A DNA stretch of 64,000 bases from Lunatimonas salinarum. Lineage in GTDB: Bacteria; Bacteroidota; Bacteroidia; Cytophagales; Cyclobacteriaceae. The number at the start of each line of letters is the position of its first letter. Position 1 is the first letter of the stretch. The stretch is from assembly GCF_017811155.1 (NCBI RefSeq), contig NZ_JACVCV010000014.1:90886-154885 (forward strand), in the 5' to 3' direction. Made by a program: the position numbers and the translations under genes. Shown one piece after another: positions 17,915 through 26,475 of the stretch. The notes under the pieces were generated by a model, which was not told where the DNA came from, did not search any database, and saw only the letters and a program-made list of their open reading frames with translations.

Positions 17915-18343
17915 TTAATAAGTTAGTAGGTTATCCCTTGATTTTAGTTTGGATATATCCAGTTTTACGATGTTTTGAATTCCTTTTAATTTTGACAGCC
18001 GCTCAATATACATAGTAAGATCCAGCCCGTCTGTCTTATCCTGAAATAACAGGAAGTAATCTATGATTTTTAGCTCCGGCACCAGAAATCGAGCCTGTCC
18101 CGCCAAAGGGTAAGACTTATTTCGCAGCAACTGGATAAAGCCGAATTCTTTTTCCAATAGGTACTGAGAAATAATTAATGTGGGCTGATTGGTAAATTCC
18201 ATGGTATAGTCAGCACCTTTTTTTAACTCCAAACCTAGACAGTTATTGATCATCCAAGCCATCTTATAGTCCTTAAGGGGAGCTACAAGGCCCAAAAGAT
18301 CAAAATCGTAGGTCGATTCTATCAGGAGTTTACTTTTCTTCAT
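17915..18343 (-). CDS. IPExxxVDY family protein
   Basis: A 142-residue soluble protein containing VPELKIIDY (about residues 88-96), the diagnostic motif of a Bacteroidota-only family of unknown function. It precedes pyruvate kinase by 17 bp, an arrangement that suggests a link to glycolysis but proves nothing. A candidate promoter lies just upstream, back to back with that of acpP. Confidence 0.85.
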   Translation of the reverse strand: MKKSKLLIESTYDFDLLGLVAPLKDYKMAWMINNCLGLELKKGADYTMEFTNQPTLIISQYLLEKEFGFIQLLRNKSYPLAGQARFLVPELKIIDYFLLFQDKTDGLDLTMYIERLSKLKGIQNIVKLDISKLKSRDNLLTY

Positions 18344-18363
18344 TTAGGAAGAATTTAAACGAA

Positions 18364-18371
18364 CAAAGTTA
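18364..18371 (-). promoter_or_regulatory. -7 element upstream of the IPExxxVDY gene
   Basis: On the minus strand this reads TAACTTTG, a perfect TAnnTTTG, about 20 bp before the start codon. No clear TTG is found at the usual distance. Confidence 0.4.
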
Positions 18372-18432
18372 GAAATTTTATCTCAACTTCTATCTTTGCG
18401 GGGAAGTTCTTAAATTTAGTCAGCCTTTTTTT

Positions 18433-18463
18433 TTGACATTAAGGTTTTAAATAATTTTCTTTG
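18433..18463 (+). promoter_or_regulatory. Promoter for the acpP-fabF operon
   Basis: TTG at 18433-18435 is separated by 20 bp from TTTCTTTG at 18456-18463, one mismatch from consensus, 29 bp before the acpP ATG. A second exact -7 match (TATCTTTG, 18391-18398) lies upstream without a good TTG and could be an alternative start. Confidence 0.5.
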
Positions 18464-18492
18464 CGGAGTGTTTTAACTAAACTGATCACAAA

Positions 18493-18729
18493 ATGTCTGA
18501 AATTGCACAAAAAGTAAAAGCCATTATCGTAGATAAATTGGGCGTAGAAGAGTCTGAAGTTACTCCTGAGGCTAGCTTCACCAATGATCTGGGCGCAGAT
18601 TCCCTGGACACGGTAGAACTTATTATGGAGTTCGAGAAGGAGTTCAACATTTCTATTCCCGATGACCAAGCTGAGCAAATCGGTACTGTGGGTCAGGCGG
18701 TTAGCTATTTGGAGGCTAACGTAAAATAA
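18493..18729 (+). CDS. acpP: Acyl carrier protein
   Basis: A 78-residue acidic helical protein. The serine in [10 protein letters not shown] receives the 4'-phosphopantetheine arm that carries growing fatty acids. Size and the DSL motif are typical. The fabF gene begins 20 bp downstream and rnc follows, the usual acpP-fabF-rnc order in Bacteroidota. Confidence 0.97.
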   Translation: MSEIAQKVKAIIVDKLGVEESEVTPEASFTNDLGADSLDTVELIMEFEKEFNISIPDDQAEQIGTVGQAVSYLEANVK

Positions 18730-18749
18730 TCCATACTTAAAATCATTCC

Positions 18750-20003
18750 ATGAATTTAAGAAGAGTAGTTGTAACAGGTTTAGGTGCCCTCACACCTATC
18801 GGCAATACCGTTCCAGCGTTTTGGAAGGGGTTGGCGTCAGGCGTGAGTGGTGCTGCACCTATTACCAGGTTTGACGCCACCCTTTTCAAGACCCAGTTTG
18901 CCTGTGAGGTGAAGAATCTCAACGTGGAAGACTACCTTGATCGAAAGGAAGCCAGAAAAATTGACCCCTACGCACAGTATGCGATGATTGCAGTGGATGA
19001 AGCCATGCAAGATGCGGCAATAGATCTGGAGAAAGTTAACCTGGTAAGGGCAGGAGTGATTTGGGGTTCTGGAATTGGTGGACTTAAGACGTTTCAAGAC
19101 GAAGTTACGTCCTTTGCCACAGGAGATGGAACTCCAAGATTTAATCCTTTTTTCATACCGAAGATGATCGCCGATATAGCGGCGGGCGTTATTTCGATCA
19201 AATATGGATTCCAAGGACCAAATTTCGCTACCGTATCTGCCTGTGCATCTGCTACCAATGCGCTTATCGATGCCTTTAACTACATTCGTCTGGGTAAGGC
19301 GGATATCTTCATTACCGGGGGGTCGGAAGCAGCCGTTACAGAAGCGGGAGTGGGTGGATTCAATGCGTTGAAGGCTCTGTCCCAGCGGAACGATTCTCCG
19401 GAGACAGCCTCAAGGCCTTTTGACAAGGATAGGGATGGTTTCGTGTTGGGCGAAGGTGCCGGCGCTATCATTTTGGAGGAATACGAACATGCCAAAGCCC
19501 GTGGGGCCAAAATATATGCTGAACTTGTAGGTGGCGGCATGACAGGAGACGCTTATCACATGACAGCTCCCCACCCAGAAGGACGTGGTGCAGCCAATGT
19601 GATGAAATTTGCATTGGAAGATGCAGGGATGAATCCTGAGGATATAGACTATATAAATGTACATGGAACCTCTACACCGTTAGGTGATCTGAGTGAGGTA
19701 AAAGCAATTCAGCAGGTATTCGGCGAAAATGCTTACAAGCTGAATATCAGTAGTACCAAGTCCATGACTGGGCACCTATTGGGTGCAGCAGGGGCAATAG
19801 AGGCAATCGCAAGTATACTCGCTATGAAAAACAGTTTGGTGCCCCCCACTATCAATCACTTTACCGATGATGAGGAAGTGGATACTAAATTGAATCTAAC
19901 CTTTAATAAAGCCCAAGAGCGTACCATCAATGCTGCATTGAGTAATACATTTGGATTTGGAGGGCATAACTGCTCGATCATATTTAGAAAATTAACCGAG
20001 TAA
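18750..20003 (+). CDS. fabF: 3-oxoacyl-ACP synthase II
   Basis: A 417-residue condensing enzyme that extends acyl-ACP with malonyl-ACP. The catalytic cysteine is in TVSACASATNA. The two active-site histidines are in NVHGTSTPLGD and SMTGHLLGAAG. The glycine-rich tail NTFGFGGHNCSIIF is typical. It is co-directional with acpP and followed after 2 bp by rnc. Confidence 0.97.
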   Translation: MNLRRVVVTGLGALTPIGNTVPAFWKGLASGVSGAAPITRFDATLFKTQFACEVKNLNVEDYLDRKEARKIDPYAQYAMIAVDEAMQDAAIDLEKVNLVRAGVIWGSGIGGLKTFQDEVTSFATGDGTPRFNPFFIPKMIADIAAGVISIKYGFQGPNFATVSACASATNALIDAFNYIRLGKADIFITGGSEAAVTEAGVGGFNALKALSQRNDSPETASRPFDKDRDGFVLGEGAGAIILEEYEHAKARGAKIYAELVGGGMTGDAYHMTAPHPEGRGAANVMKFALEDAGMNPEDIDYINVHGTSTPLGDLSEVKAIQQVFGENAYKLNISSTKSMTGHLLGAAGAIEAIASILAMKNSLVPPTINHFTDDEEVDTKLNLTFNKAQERTINAALSNTFGFGGHNCSIIFRKLTE

Positions 20004-20005
20004 AT

Positions 20006-20749
20006 TTGAGGATTTTACGTTTACTGCGGATTCACGAGCTTGGATATGGTAAACAAGATAAAAGGCTTGCTTCAGCTATCAAAATGATAGTTGGTAGCAA
20101 GCCTTTAAACTTATCTCTGTATAGGCTTGCACTTAGGCACGCTTCTGCTGCTGAGGAGCTCAAAAATGGAGTCAAGGTATCCAATGAGCGGTTGGAATAC
20201 CTAGGAGATGCTGTTCTCGGTACAATTGTTGCAGAGTACCTCTTTATGAAATTCCCCTATCGGGACGAGGGATTTCTGACTGAAACGCGGTCCAGGATCG
20301 TAAATAGGGAATCCCTCAACCAAGTAGGGATCAAAGTAGGATTGCCAACCCTCGTAGAAGCCGGTGCTGCATCAAAAAACCCCTTTGGTTTTAAGTCGAT
20401 GTACGGCGATACCTTGGAAGCCTTAATAGGAGCGATTTACCTGGATCGAGGGTACCGGTTTTGCCGAACGTTTGTCTGTCGCAGGCTGATTTTACCCTAT
20501 TTTGACATTGATAATATTATCAATACCACCACCAATTTTAAGAGTAAAGTGATCGAATGGTCTCAGCGAGATAACAAAGAGGTTGATTTTAAGCTAATAT
20601 CTGTTTCCGGCGCGCAACGATTTAAGGAGTTTATTGTTGAATTGCATGTGGACGGGCAGCCATTTGCCGAGGGAAAGGGCCCGACCAAGAAAAAGGCGGA
20701 GCAAGAAGCAGCAAGGCTTGCCTGTGAAAGACTCCAAATGCCCATATAG
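20006..20749 (+). CDS. rnc: Ribonuclease III
   Basis: A 247-residue double-strand-specific endoribonuclease. The signature NERLEYLGDAVL carries the metal-binding Glu and Asp, and YGDTLEALIGAIYLD supplies the second acidic pair. The C-terminal double-stranded RNA-binding domain (about 170-245) ends GKGPTKKKAEQEAARLAC. It starts at a TTG only 2 bp after the fabF stop, implying translational coupling; no closer ATG would preserve the N-terminus. The roughly 30-residue N-terminal extension before the catalytic domain is slightly long. Confidence 0.95.
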   Translation: MRILRLLRIHELGYGKQDKRLASAIKMIVGSKPLNLSLYRLALRHASAAEELKNGVKVSNERLEYLGDAVLGTIVAEYLFMKFPYRDEGFLTETRSRIVNRESLNQVGIKVGLPTLVEAGAASKNPFGFKSMYGDTLEALIGAIYLDRGYRFCRTFVCRRLILPYFDIDNIINTTTNFKSKVIEWSQRDNKEVDFKLISVSGAQRFKEFIVELHVDGQPFAEGKGPTKKKAEQEAARLACERLQMPI

Positions 20750-20787
20750 CCGCTTTCTACCAATCCTAAACACCTATTCTATCCTCT

Positions 20788-22638
20788 ATGGCTTCTATCA
20801 TTCTCGGCGGTGCGACTGTCAATCAAACACCCTTGAATTGGGAAGGGAACTTTACTAACTTGGTTTCCGCAATCCAGGAGGCCAAGTCGCGGCAGGTTCG
20901 TTTGCTATGTTTGCCAGAGTTAAGTATTACAGGATATGGGAGCGAAGACCTATTTTTAAGCTATTGGTATCCCAAAAAGGCCCTGAATAGCCTACAAAAA
21001 TTATTACCCCATACCCAAGATATCGTCGTTTGTGTAGGCCTTCCCGTTAGGGTAGGGCAGCAGGTTTATAACTGCGTAGCCGTTGTCGATGATCAGCAAC
21101 TGAAAGGATTTGTTGCTAAGCAGTTCTTGGCAATTGATGGGGTTCACTACGAATACAGGTGGTTTACTCCATGGGAAGCAGGACAAGTCATTTCCTTTGA
21201 TTTTTTTGGGAAAGAAGTTCCTTTGGGAGATATGGTGTTTTCGGTAGATGGCTTTAAGTTTGGTTTTGAAATATGCGAAGATGCTTGGCGTGGGAAGCTT
21301 CGTCCCGGCTACAGGTTGCGGGAGCGGGGAGTAGATATCATTCTTAATCCGAGTGCCAGCCATTTTGCCATGGGAAAAAGCAGGCTGCGCGAAGTGCTGG
21401 TGAAAGAGAGCTCACGCACGTTGGAGGCTATCTATTTTTACACGAACCTGCTAGGGAATGAGTCCGGGAGAATGATTTTTGATGGTGAAGTATTATTGGC
21501 ACAAGCGGGTAAATTATTGGTAAAAAACGAGCTTTTGTCTTTTGCCGATTACCAATTGTTAACTCATCGAGTGGTGAAGGGCGAAAAACCCACGACCGGC
21601 CTACATATTGTACATAACAGGAACGAGGAATTCACCAAGGCATCGGCACTTGCTTTGTTCGATTATTTGCGAAAGAGCCGTAGCAAGGGCTTTGTACTTT
21701 CCCTCAGTGGGGGGGCAGACTCTTCGTCCATAGCGGTGCTAGTGGCCGAAATGGTCCGTAGAGGAGTGGAGGAGCTGGGTATGAAGCGATTTTCAGGTAA
21801 GTTGCGGCTTGGGGCCTCCGTTAATTCGGCTAGGCCCATCAGGGAGGTGGTGGGGGAACTATTAACTGTTGCCTATCAGGGAACAGAAAACTCCTCCGAA
21901 GCCACATTGGAAAGTGCCAGGATGCTGGCAGAAAGTATTGGAGCCGTTTTTTACCAATGGAGTATTTCAAGTGAAGTCGCTTCCTACACTCAAAAGATAG
22001 AGCAGGCGCTTGGGCGTAAACTTACCTGGGAAAAAGATGATCTAGCACTTCAAAACATACAAGCAAGGGCTCGGTCTCCCATTATTTGGATGCTTGCGAA
22101 TATTCATAATGCATTGCTTTTGACGACGTCTAACCGAAGCGAGGGAGATGTAGGGTATGCCACTATGGACGGTGATACCAGCGGTAGCATTTCTCCCATA
22201 GCTGCTGTGGACAAGTATTTTATCTTGCAATGGCTTCAATGGGCGGAAAAATCCCTTGGTTACAAAGGACTAAAGGGAGTCAATGCGCTACAGCCTTCTG
22301 CCGAACTCCGACCGCTGGATAATAATCAAACCGATGAGGAGGACCTGATGCCGTATTCGGTTATTGTGGCTATTGAACGCCTGGCAATTCGGGATAGACG
22401 AAGCCCCGCGGATGTTTACCTGATTTTGAAGGAAGAGCTGGGATTTGATCCGGGACTTTTGAAATCCTACGTTTCCAAGTTTTTTCGACTTTGGTCTAGA
22501 AATCAGTGGAAGAGAGAGCGGCTAGCCCCGTCCTTTCACTTGGATGAATTTAACGTGGATCCCAAGACTTGGTATCGATTCCCGATTCTCTCCGGTGGCT
22601 ACGAAGAGGAATTGAAGGAATTGGACGGATTAGATTGA
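20788..22638 (+). CDS. nadE: Glutamine-dependent NAD+ synthase
   Basis: A 616-residue two-domain enzyme that amidates deamido-NAD using glutamine. The N-terminal nitrilase-like glutaminase domain (1-270) has the Glu in CLPELSITGYGSEDLF, the Lys in VAKQFLAIDGVHYEYRWF and the nucleophile Cys in FGFEICEDAWRG. The C-terminal synthase domain has the PP-loop LSGGADSSSIAVL. The presence of the amidase domain means ammonia is supplied from glutamine. It begins 38 bp after rnc. Confidence 0.95.
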   Translation: MASIILGGATVNQTPLNWEGNFTNLVSAIQEAKSRQVRLLCLPELSITGYGSEDLFLSYWYPKKALNSLQKLLPHTQDIVVCVGLPVRVGQQVYNCVAVVDDQQLKGFVAKQFLAIDGVHYEYRWFTPWEAGQVISFDFFGKEVPLGDMVFSVDGFKFGFEICEDAWRGKLRPGYRLRERGVDIILNPSASHFAMGKSRLREVLVKESSRTLEAIYFYTNLLGNESGRMIFDGEVLLAQAGKLLVKNELLSFADYQLLTHRVVKGEKPTTGLHIVHNRNEEFTKASALALFDYLRKSRSKGFVLSLSGGADSSSIAVLVAEMVRRGVEELGMKRFSGKLRLGASVNSARPIREVVGELLTVAYQGTENSSEATLESARMLAESIGAVFYQWSISSEVASYTQKIEQALGRKLTWEKDDLALQNIQARARSPIIWMLANIHNALLLTTSNRSEGDVGYATMDGDTSGSISPIAAVDKYFILQWLQWAEKSLGYKGLKGVNALQPSAELRPLDNNQTDEEDLMPYSVIVAIERLAIRDRRSPADVYLILKEELGFDPGLLKSYVSKFFRLWSRNQWKRERLAPSFHLDEFNVDPKTWYRFPILSGGYEEELKELDGLD

Positions 22639-22671
22639 TATTAATGTTATTTTAGCCAAAATTTAATAATC

Positions 22672-23790
22672 ATGATGGATTCGGTATTATCGTATGTGGT
22701 GTGGAGTCCCCATCCCGCAGTTTTTGCTGGTTTTGAACGTCTAAGATGGTACAGCCTCCTATTTGCGTTGGGTTTTATCATTTCCCAGCAGATAATGATG
22801 TACATCTACCGAAAGGAGGGACACGACGAAAAGCTCGTGGACCGATTGACGATCTATATGGTATTGGCTACAATACTTGGAGCGAGGTTAGGGCACGTTT
22901 TCTTTTACGAACCGGATAAGTACCTGAGTAATCCGATAGACATCCTGAAGGTATGGGAAGGGGGATTAGCCAGCCACGGAGCTGCCTTGGGGATATTGTT
23001 TGCACTATGGCTATATGCCAGGAAGACCCCCGGGCAGAGTTACCTGTGGGTGGTGGATCGCATTGTGATTGTAGTGGCAATGACCGGGGCGATGATTCGA
23101 GTTGGGAATCTGATGAACTCCGAGATAGGTGGTAAGGCAACAGGGACGGATAGTGGATTTGTGTATGCCCGGGACGCAGAGGAGATTTTGGAAACATTAA
23201 GACTTCCTTTGGAAGAAGTGACGGCTTATAAGCCATTGGATCGTACTGGTGAACTTCAGGGGACGGGTATTGTGCCCGTAAACTTCGACCTCCGGATCGC
23301 CAAGGGAGGATTTGACGAGGCGGAACTTAGCGAGGCGATAGCCAGGGATGTAAAATACGCCCTTACACGTTTTAAAAGCTCGCAGAAATACTTGGCGGAA
23401 GATGCTACTTCTCCGTTGGATTTTTCTGTTTCGGATCAGGGGGATCATTATTTGGTGACGGTACGTACCTTTGGGGTGGCCAAATATCCCACGCAGATCT
23501 ACGAATCGTTATCCTATTTCATCATATTTCTTGCCCTGTATTTTGGCTGGCGAAAATACCAGGCTCGAATTCCGGAAGGATTGTATCTCGGGATATTTTT
23601 GGTATCGGTCTTTGGGATGCGATTTATTTGGGAATTCCTGAAAGAAGTTCAGGTGGATTTTGAAGAAGAATTGACCTTCAATATGGGGCAGGCATTGAGT
23701 ATTCCACTGGTGCTGTCGGGTATTGCATTAATCATTTATTCGATTAAAAAAGGCACCCCTCCACATGCGAAAACATCCGGCACCCTGTAG
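22672..23790 (+). CDS. lgt: Prolipoprotein diacylglyceryl transferase
   Basis: A 372-residue inner-membrane enzyme that adds diacylglycerol to the lipobox cysteine of prolipoproteins. GGLASHGAALGI carries H103, and GAMIRVGNLMNSEIGG carries the conserved Arg and Glu. KYPTQIYESL is the later conserved motif. About 115 residues (155-268) lie between the last two motifs, far more than in E. coli Lgt, and form a soluble insert. The window encodes many lipoproteins that would need this enzyme. It is convergent with yidD. Confidence 0.95.
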   Translation: MMDSVLSYVVWSPHPAVFAGFERLRWYSLLFALGFIISQQIMMYIYRKEGHDEKLVDRLTIYMVLATILGARLGHVFFYEPDKYLSNPIDILKVWEGGLASHGAALGILFALWLYARKTPGQSYLWVVDRIVIVVAMTGAMIRVGNLMNSEIGGKATGTDSGFVYARDAEEILETLRLPLEEVTAYKPLDRTGELQGTGIVPVNFDLRIAKGGFDEAELSEAIARDVKYALTRFKSSQKYLAEDATSPLDFSVSDQGDHYLVTVRTFGVAKYPTQIYESLSYFIIFLALYFGWRKYQARIPEGLYLGIFLVSVFGMRFIWEFLKEVQVDFEEELTFNMGQALSIPLVLSGIALIIYSIKKGTPPHAKTSGTL

Positions 23791-23813
23791 CGGTTAATAT
23801 CGGAGTACTTGCA

Positions 23814-24035
23814 CTAAGGTACGGGATCGTGCCCGTGCCCGCCCCAAGGATGGCATTTGGAGAGACGCTTGATCCCAAGCCAGCCCCCTTTCCGAACCCC
23901 ATATTTGGAAATAGCATCCTTCATGTAGTGTGAGCAGGTAGGTGTGAATCTACAGGAAGGAGGGAATAATGGAGAAATGAGGTGTTGGTACACCAATATG
24001 GGGAAAATGGCGATTTTCTTTATTACTTCCTTCAA
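23814..24035 (-). CDS. yidD: Membrane protein insertion efficiency factor YidD
   Basis: A 73-residue amphipathic protein. [20 protein letters not shown] followed by CSHYMKDAI is the YidD family signature with its conserved cysteines. YidD assists YidC-dependent insertion of inner-membrane proteins. The start is a TTG at 24035. It is divergent from the Omp85-like gene, whose promoter abuts this start. Confidence 0.92.
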   Translation of the reverse strand: MKEVIKKIAIFPILVYQHLISPLFPPSCRFTPTCSHYMKDAISKYGVRKGGWLGIKRLSKCHPWGGHGHDPVP

Positions 24036-24038
24036 CTT

Positions 24039-24069
24039 TTGGCGGTTTGTATACTAAATCCTTTATTTG
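24039..24069 (+). promoter_or_regulatory. Promoter of the Omp85-like gene
   Basis: TTG at 24039-24041 is followed after 20 bp by TTTATTTG at 24062-24069, one mismatch from TAnnTTTG. Transcription would begin near 24075, which supports the downstream TTG at 24109 as the translation start. Confidence 0.5.
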
Positions 24070-24108
24070 ACGGTTTAGTTCTTGCTTGGCTATAAAAAAA
24101 GGAACCAA

Positions 24109-25566
24109 TTGAAGTTTTATGTCATCCATACGTTAGTCAGATGCTGTTGCCTGTTGGGGTTAATATCACTTTTTCCTCTCGGTACGCTCGCTCAAATTGT
24201 AATTGATCCTGCAGATACTGATGTGAATGTGCCTAAACAGGTGACAGTAAATGCCATATTTTTTGTGGGAAACGAAAAGACCCGGAAGAGCATCATATCT
24301 CGGGAGATGGACATTACTGAGGGCATCACGTACGAATGGGAGGAGTTTGTCGCAATGGTCAATGCTGACCAAAAGAAAATCTATAATCTCCTTTTGTTCA
24401 ATACGGTAGATGTAAAGCCATATTTTGTGGCAGAAAACCAAGTAGAGGTGTTGGTAACGGTCACGGAGCGCTGGTATATACTTCCTAGCGTGATATTTAC
24501 GCTTGCAGACCGAAATTTTTCAGAGTGGTGGATCAATCAGGACAGGGATTTTTCCCGTGTCAATTACGGGCTCAAACTGGATCATAACAATGTAGGGGGC
24601 AGAAACGAAAAGCTCAGATTGGTCGGACAGTTGGGATTCACACAAGCATTTGATATCCAATATAGCAAGCCATACATTGATAAAAAGCAGCTGCATGGCC
24701 TCTCCGCCCGATTCAATTATTTCACCAACAAGACCATTGCGGTCCGTTCCCGAGATAATCGGCAGGTGTTCTACACTAATGAAAATGAGGAGGTGTTGCG
24801 CAGGTCGATGAATGCATTGCTGAGTTACTCCTATCGCGGCAGTTATTACAATTTTCACTCAGCGGCATTAGGGTATCATCAGAGCATGATCCATGAGGAT
24901 GTTTTGGTGCAAAACCCCCGTTATTTTTCCGATATTGGCACGAGACTTACTTATTTTTTTGCTTCCTATAATTACCGGCATGACAAGCGGGATAATAATG
25001 CCTATGCTACGGATGGCGAATACCTGAGTCTGGGGGTGAATAAATATGGCCTCTTTTCGCGCGATAACATTAATGAGACAGAGTTCACCCTAATAGCTAA
25101 TCGATATTTGCCTCTTGGAGGGAAATTTCATTTGGCGAGTGGTCTCTCAGCCTCTGCATTTCTAAGTCCCCGGCAGCCATACACATTGGTTAGGGGAGTC
25201 GGATACCGCCCTGATTTTATCCGAGGCTACGAAGTAAATGTCATTGAAGGACAACAGCTTGTGGTGCATAAAAACAGCCTTCGCTTTGAACTGATTGATG
25301 TGGCATTTGATATTTCTGCGTATATGCCCATTGACGAGTTTGCCGTTTTTCCCTTCAAAGCATATTTTAGTGCTAATTTCGACCACGGATATGTGAACGA
25401 TAGGAATAGACTTCCGGAAAACCTTCGACTTACCAATCGGTACTTATATGGATATGGCGTAGGTCTAGACCTTGTTACACTTTACGATACCGTGATTCGA
25501 TTTGAGTATTCAATCAATAACCAAGGTATGGGTAATTTCTTTATTAACATGAAGGCCCCCTTTTAA
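24109..25566 (+). CDS. Omp85/BamA-like outer-membrane protein with POTRA domain
   Basis: A protein of about 485 residues. A signal peptide (LLGLISLFPLGTLAQ) is followed by one POTRA-like domain (about 40-120, VNAIFFVGNEKTRKSIISRE) and a C-terminal 16-strand-type beta barrel (about 160-485). The barrel has the RGYE segment (FIRGYEVN) of Omp85 proteins and an aromatic-ended last strand. A single POTRA distinguishes it from BamA (five) and TamA (three), so it is a noncanonical family member. The substrate is unknown. I prefer the TTG at 24109, preceded by AAAGGAACC; an in-frame TTG at 24082 is the alternative. Confidence 0.78.
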   Translation: MKFYVIHTLVRCCCLLGLISLFPLGTLAQIVIDPADTDVNVPKQVTVNAIFFVGNEKTRKSIISREMDITEGITYEWEEFVAMVNADQKKIYNLLLFNTVDVKPYFVAENQVEVLVTVTERWYILPSVIFTLADRNFSEWWINQDRDFSRVNYGLKLDHNNVGGRNEKLRLVGQLGFTQAFDIQYSKPYIDKKQLHGLSARFNYFTNKTIAVRSRDNRQVFYTNENEEVLRRSMNALLSYSYRGSYYNFHSAALGYHQSMIHEDVLVQNPRYFSDIGTRLTYFFASYNYRHDKRDNNAYATDGEYLSLGVNKYGLFSRDNINETEFTLIANRYLPLGGKFHLASGLSASAFLSPRQPYTLVRGVGYRPDFIRGYEVNVIEGQQLVVHKNSLRFELIDVAFDISAYMPIDEFAVFPFKAYFSANFDHGYVNDRNRLPENLRLTNRYLYGYGVGLDLVTLYDTVIRFEYSINNQGMGNFFINMKAPF

Positions 25567-25647
25567 TTTTCCAATTTTTGGTTTTGTAATATATATTTTT
25601 GTATTATATTTCTTGTCTATTCCCTTTTTTGATCAAGCGTGATTTTT

Positions 25648-26475
25648 ATGGGAAGTTTCAAGCTGCTTATGCAATGGTTTTTGATGGCCATTCCACTGGC
25701 CGCTGCTGCGCAAAATGGCACAGAAGTGCTCCCTAAAGGAGCAAGGAGCCTCGGTATGGCCAATACGCATCTGACCCTTCTGGAGGGGTGGGCGATTTTT
25801 AATAACGTTGGGGCGATGGCTCAGGTAGACGAATCTCAGGTTTTTGTGGGATATGATCATCGATTGGGATTAACGGAGCTCACTACCTTGGGTGCGGGTG
25901 GCGTATGGAAGACGAGTTCGGGAGCATGGGGATTAGGACTGAGCTCCTATGGTGCGGCCCACTTTAACCAACAGGCCATCGGTTTGGGGTATTCGAACAA
26001 ATTGGGAATCGCCAGCTTGGGGGCTAAATTGACGTATTTTCAAACGAATATTGAAGGGTTTGGTAGGAGTGCTGCGCCTTTGATTGAGCTGGGCGGTGTG
26101 GCGGAACTAGGTCCAAATGTCTTGTTCGGTGCGCATATTTATAATCTTGGTAGGGCCAGGTTAAGTAAGCTTACCCAAGAATATCTGCCCACGGTGGTGA
26201 AAGCGGGTATCTCTTACCGTCCAACCGATTTTTTTATGATCAATGCGGAGGTCGAGAAGGAGGTTTACTTGGATCCGCTATTTAAAATGGGTTTGGAATA
26301 CAGTATACAAGAAAAGCTTGACCTTCGAGCAGGCGTTCATACCCACCCGGAGCAGATGTTTTTTGGAATTGGTTTTAGGCCGGGCAGGTACCGCTTGGAT
26401 TATGCGGTTAGTCAACATCATCAGTTGGGTTTTACCCACCATTTTTCGTTCAACCTGCTGTGGAACCAACCATGA
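25648..26475 (+). CDS. Outer-membrane beta-barrel protein, PorV/PorQ-like
   Basis: A 275-residue exported protein with a signal peptide ending PLAAAAQ. The N-terminus KGARSLGMANTHLTLLEGWAIFNNVGAMA resembles the FadL/PorV/PorQ-type outer-membrane proteins of Bacteroidota. The rest alternates as beta strands. PorV and PorQ shuttle type IX substrates, but this weak resemblance does not prove that role. The stop codon overlaps the ATG of the HhH gene (ATGA), so the two are translationally coupled. The start is the ATG at 25648; a GTG lies at 25639. Confidence 0.62.
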   Translation: MGSFKLLMQWFLMAIPLAAAAQNGTEVLPKGARSLGMANTHLTLLEGWAIFNNVGAMAQVDESQVFVGYDHRLGLTELTTLGAGGVWKTSSGAWGLGLSSYGAAHFNQQAIGLGYSNKLGIASLGAKLTYFQTNIEGFGRSAAPLIELGGVAELGPNVLFGAHIYNLGRARLSKLTQEYLPTVVKAGISYRPTDFFMINAEVEKEVYLDPLFKMGLEYSIQEKLDLRAGVHTHPEQMFFGIGFRPGRYRLDYAVSQHHQLGFTHHFSFNLLWNQP

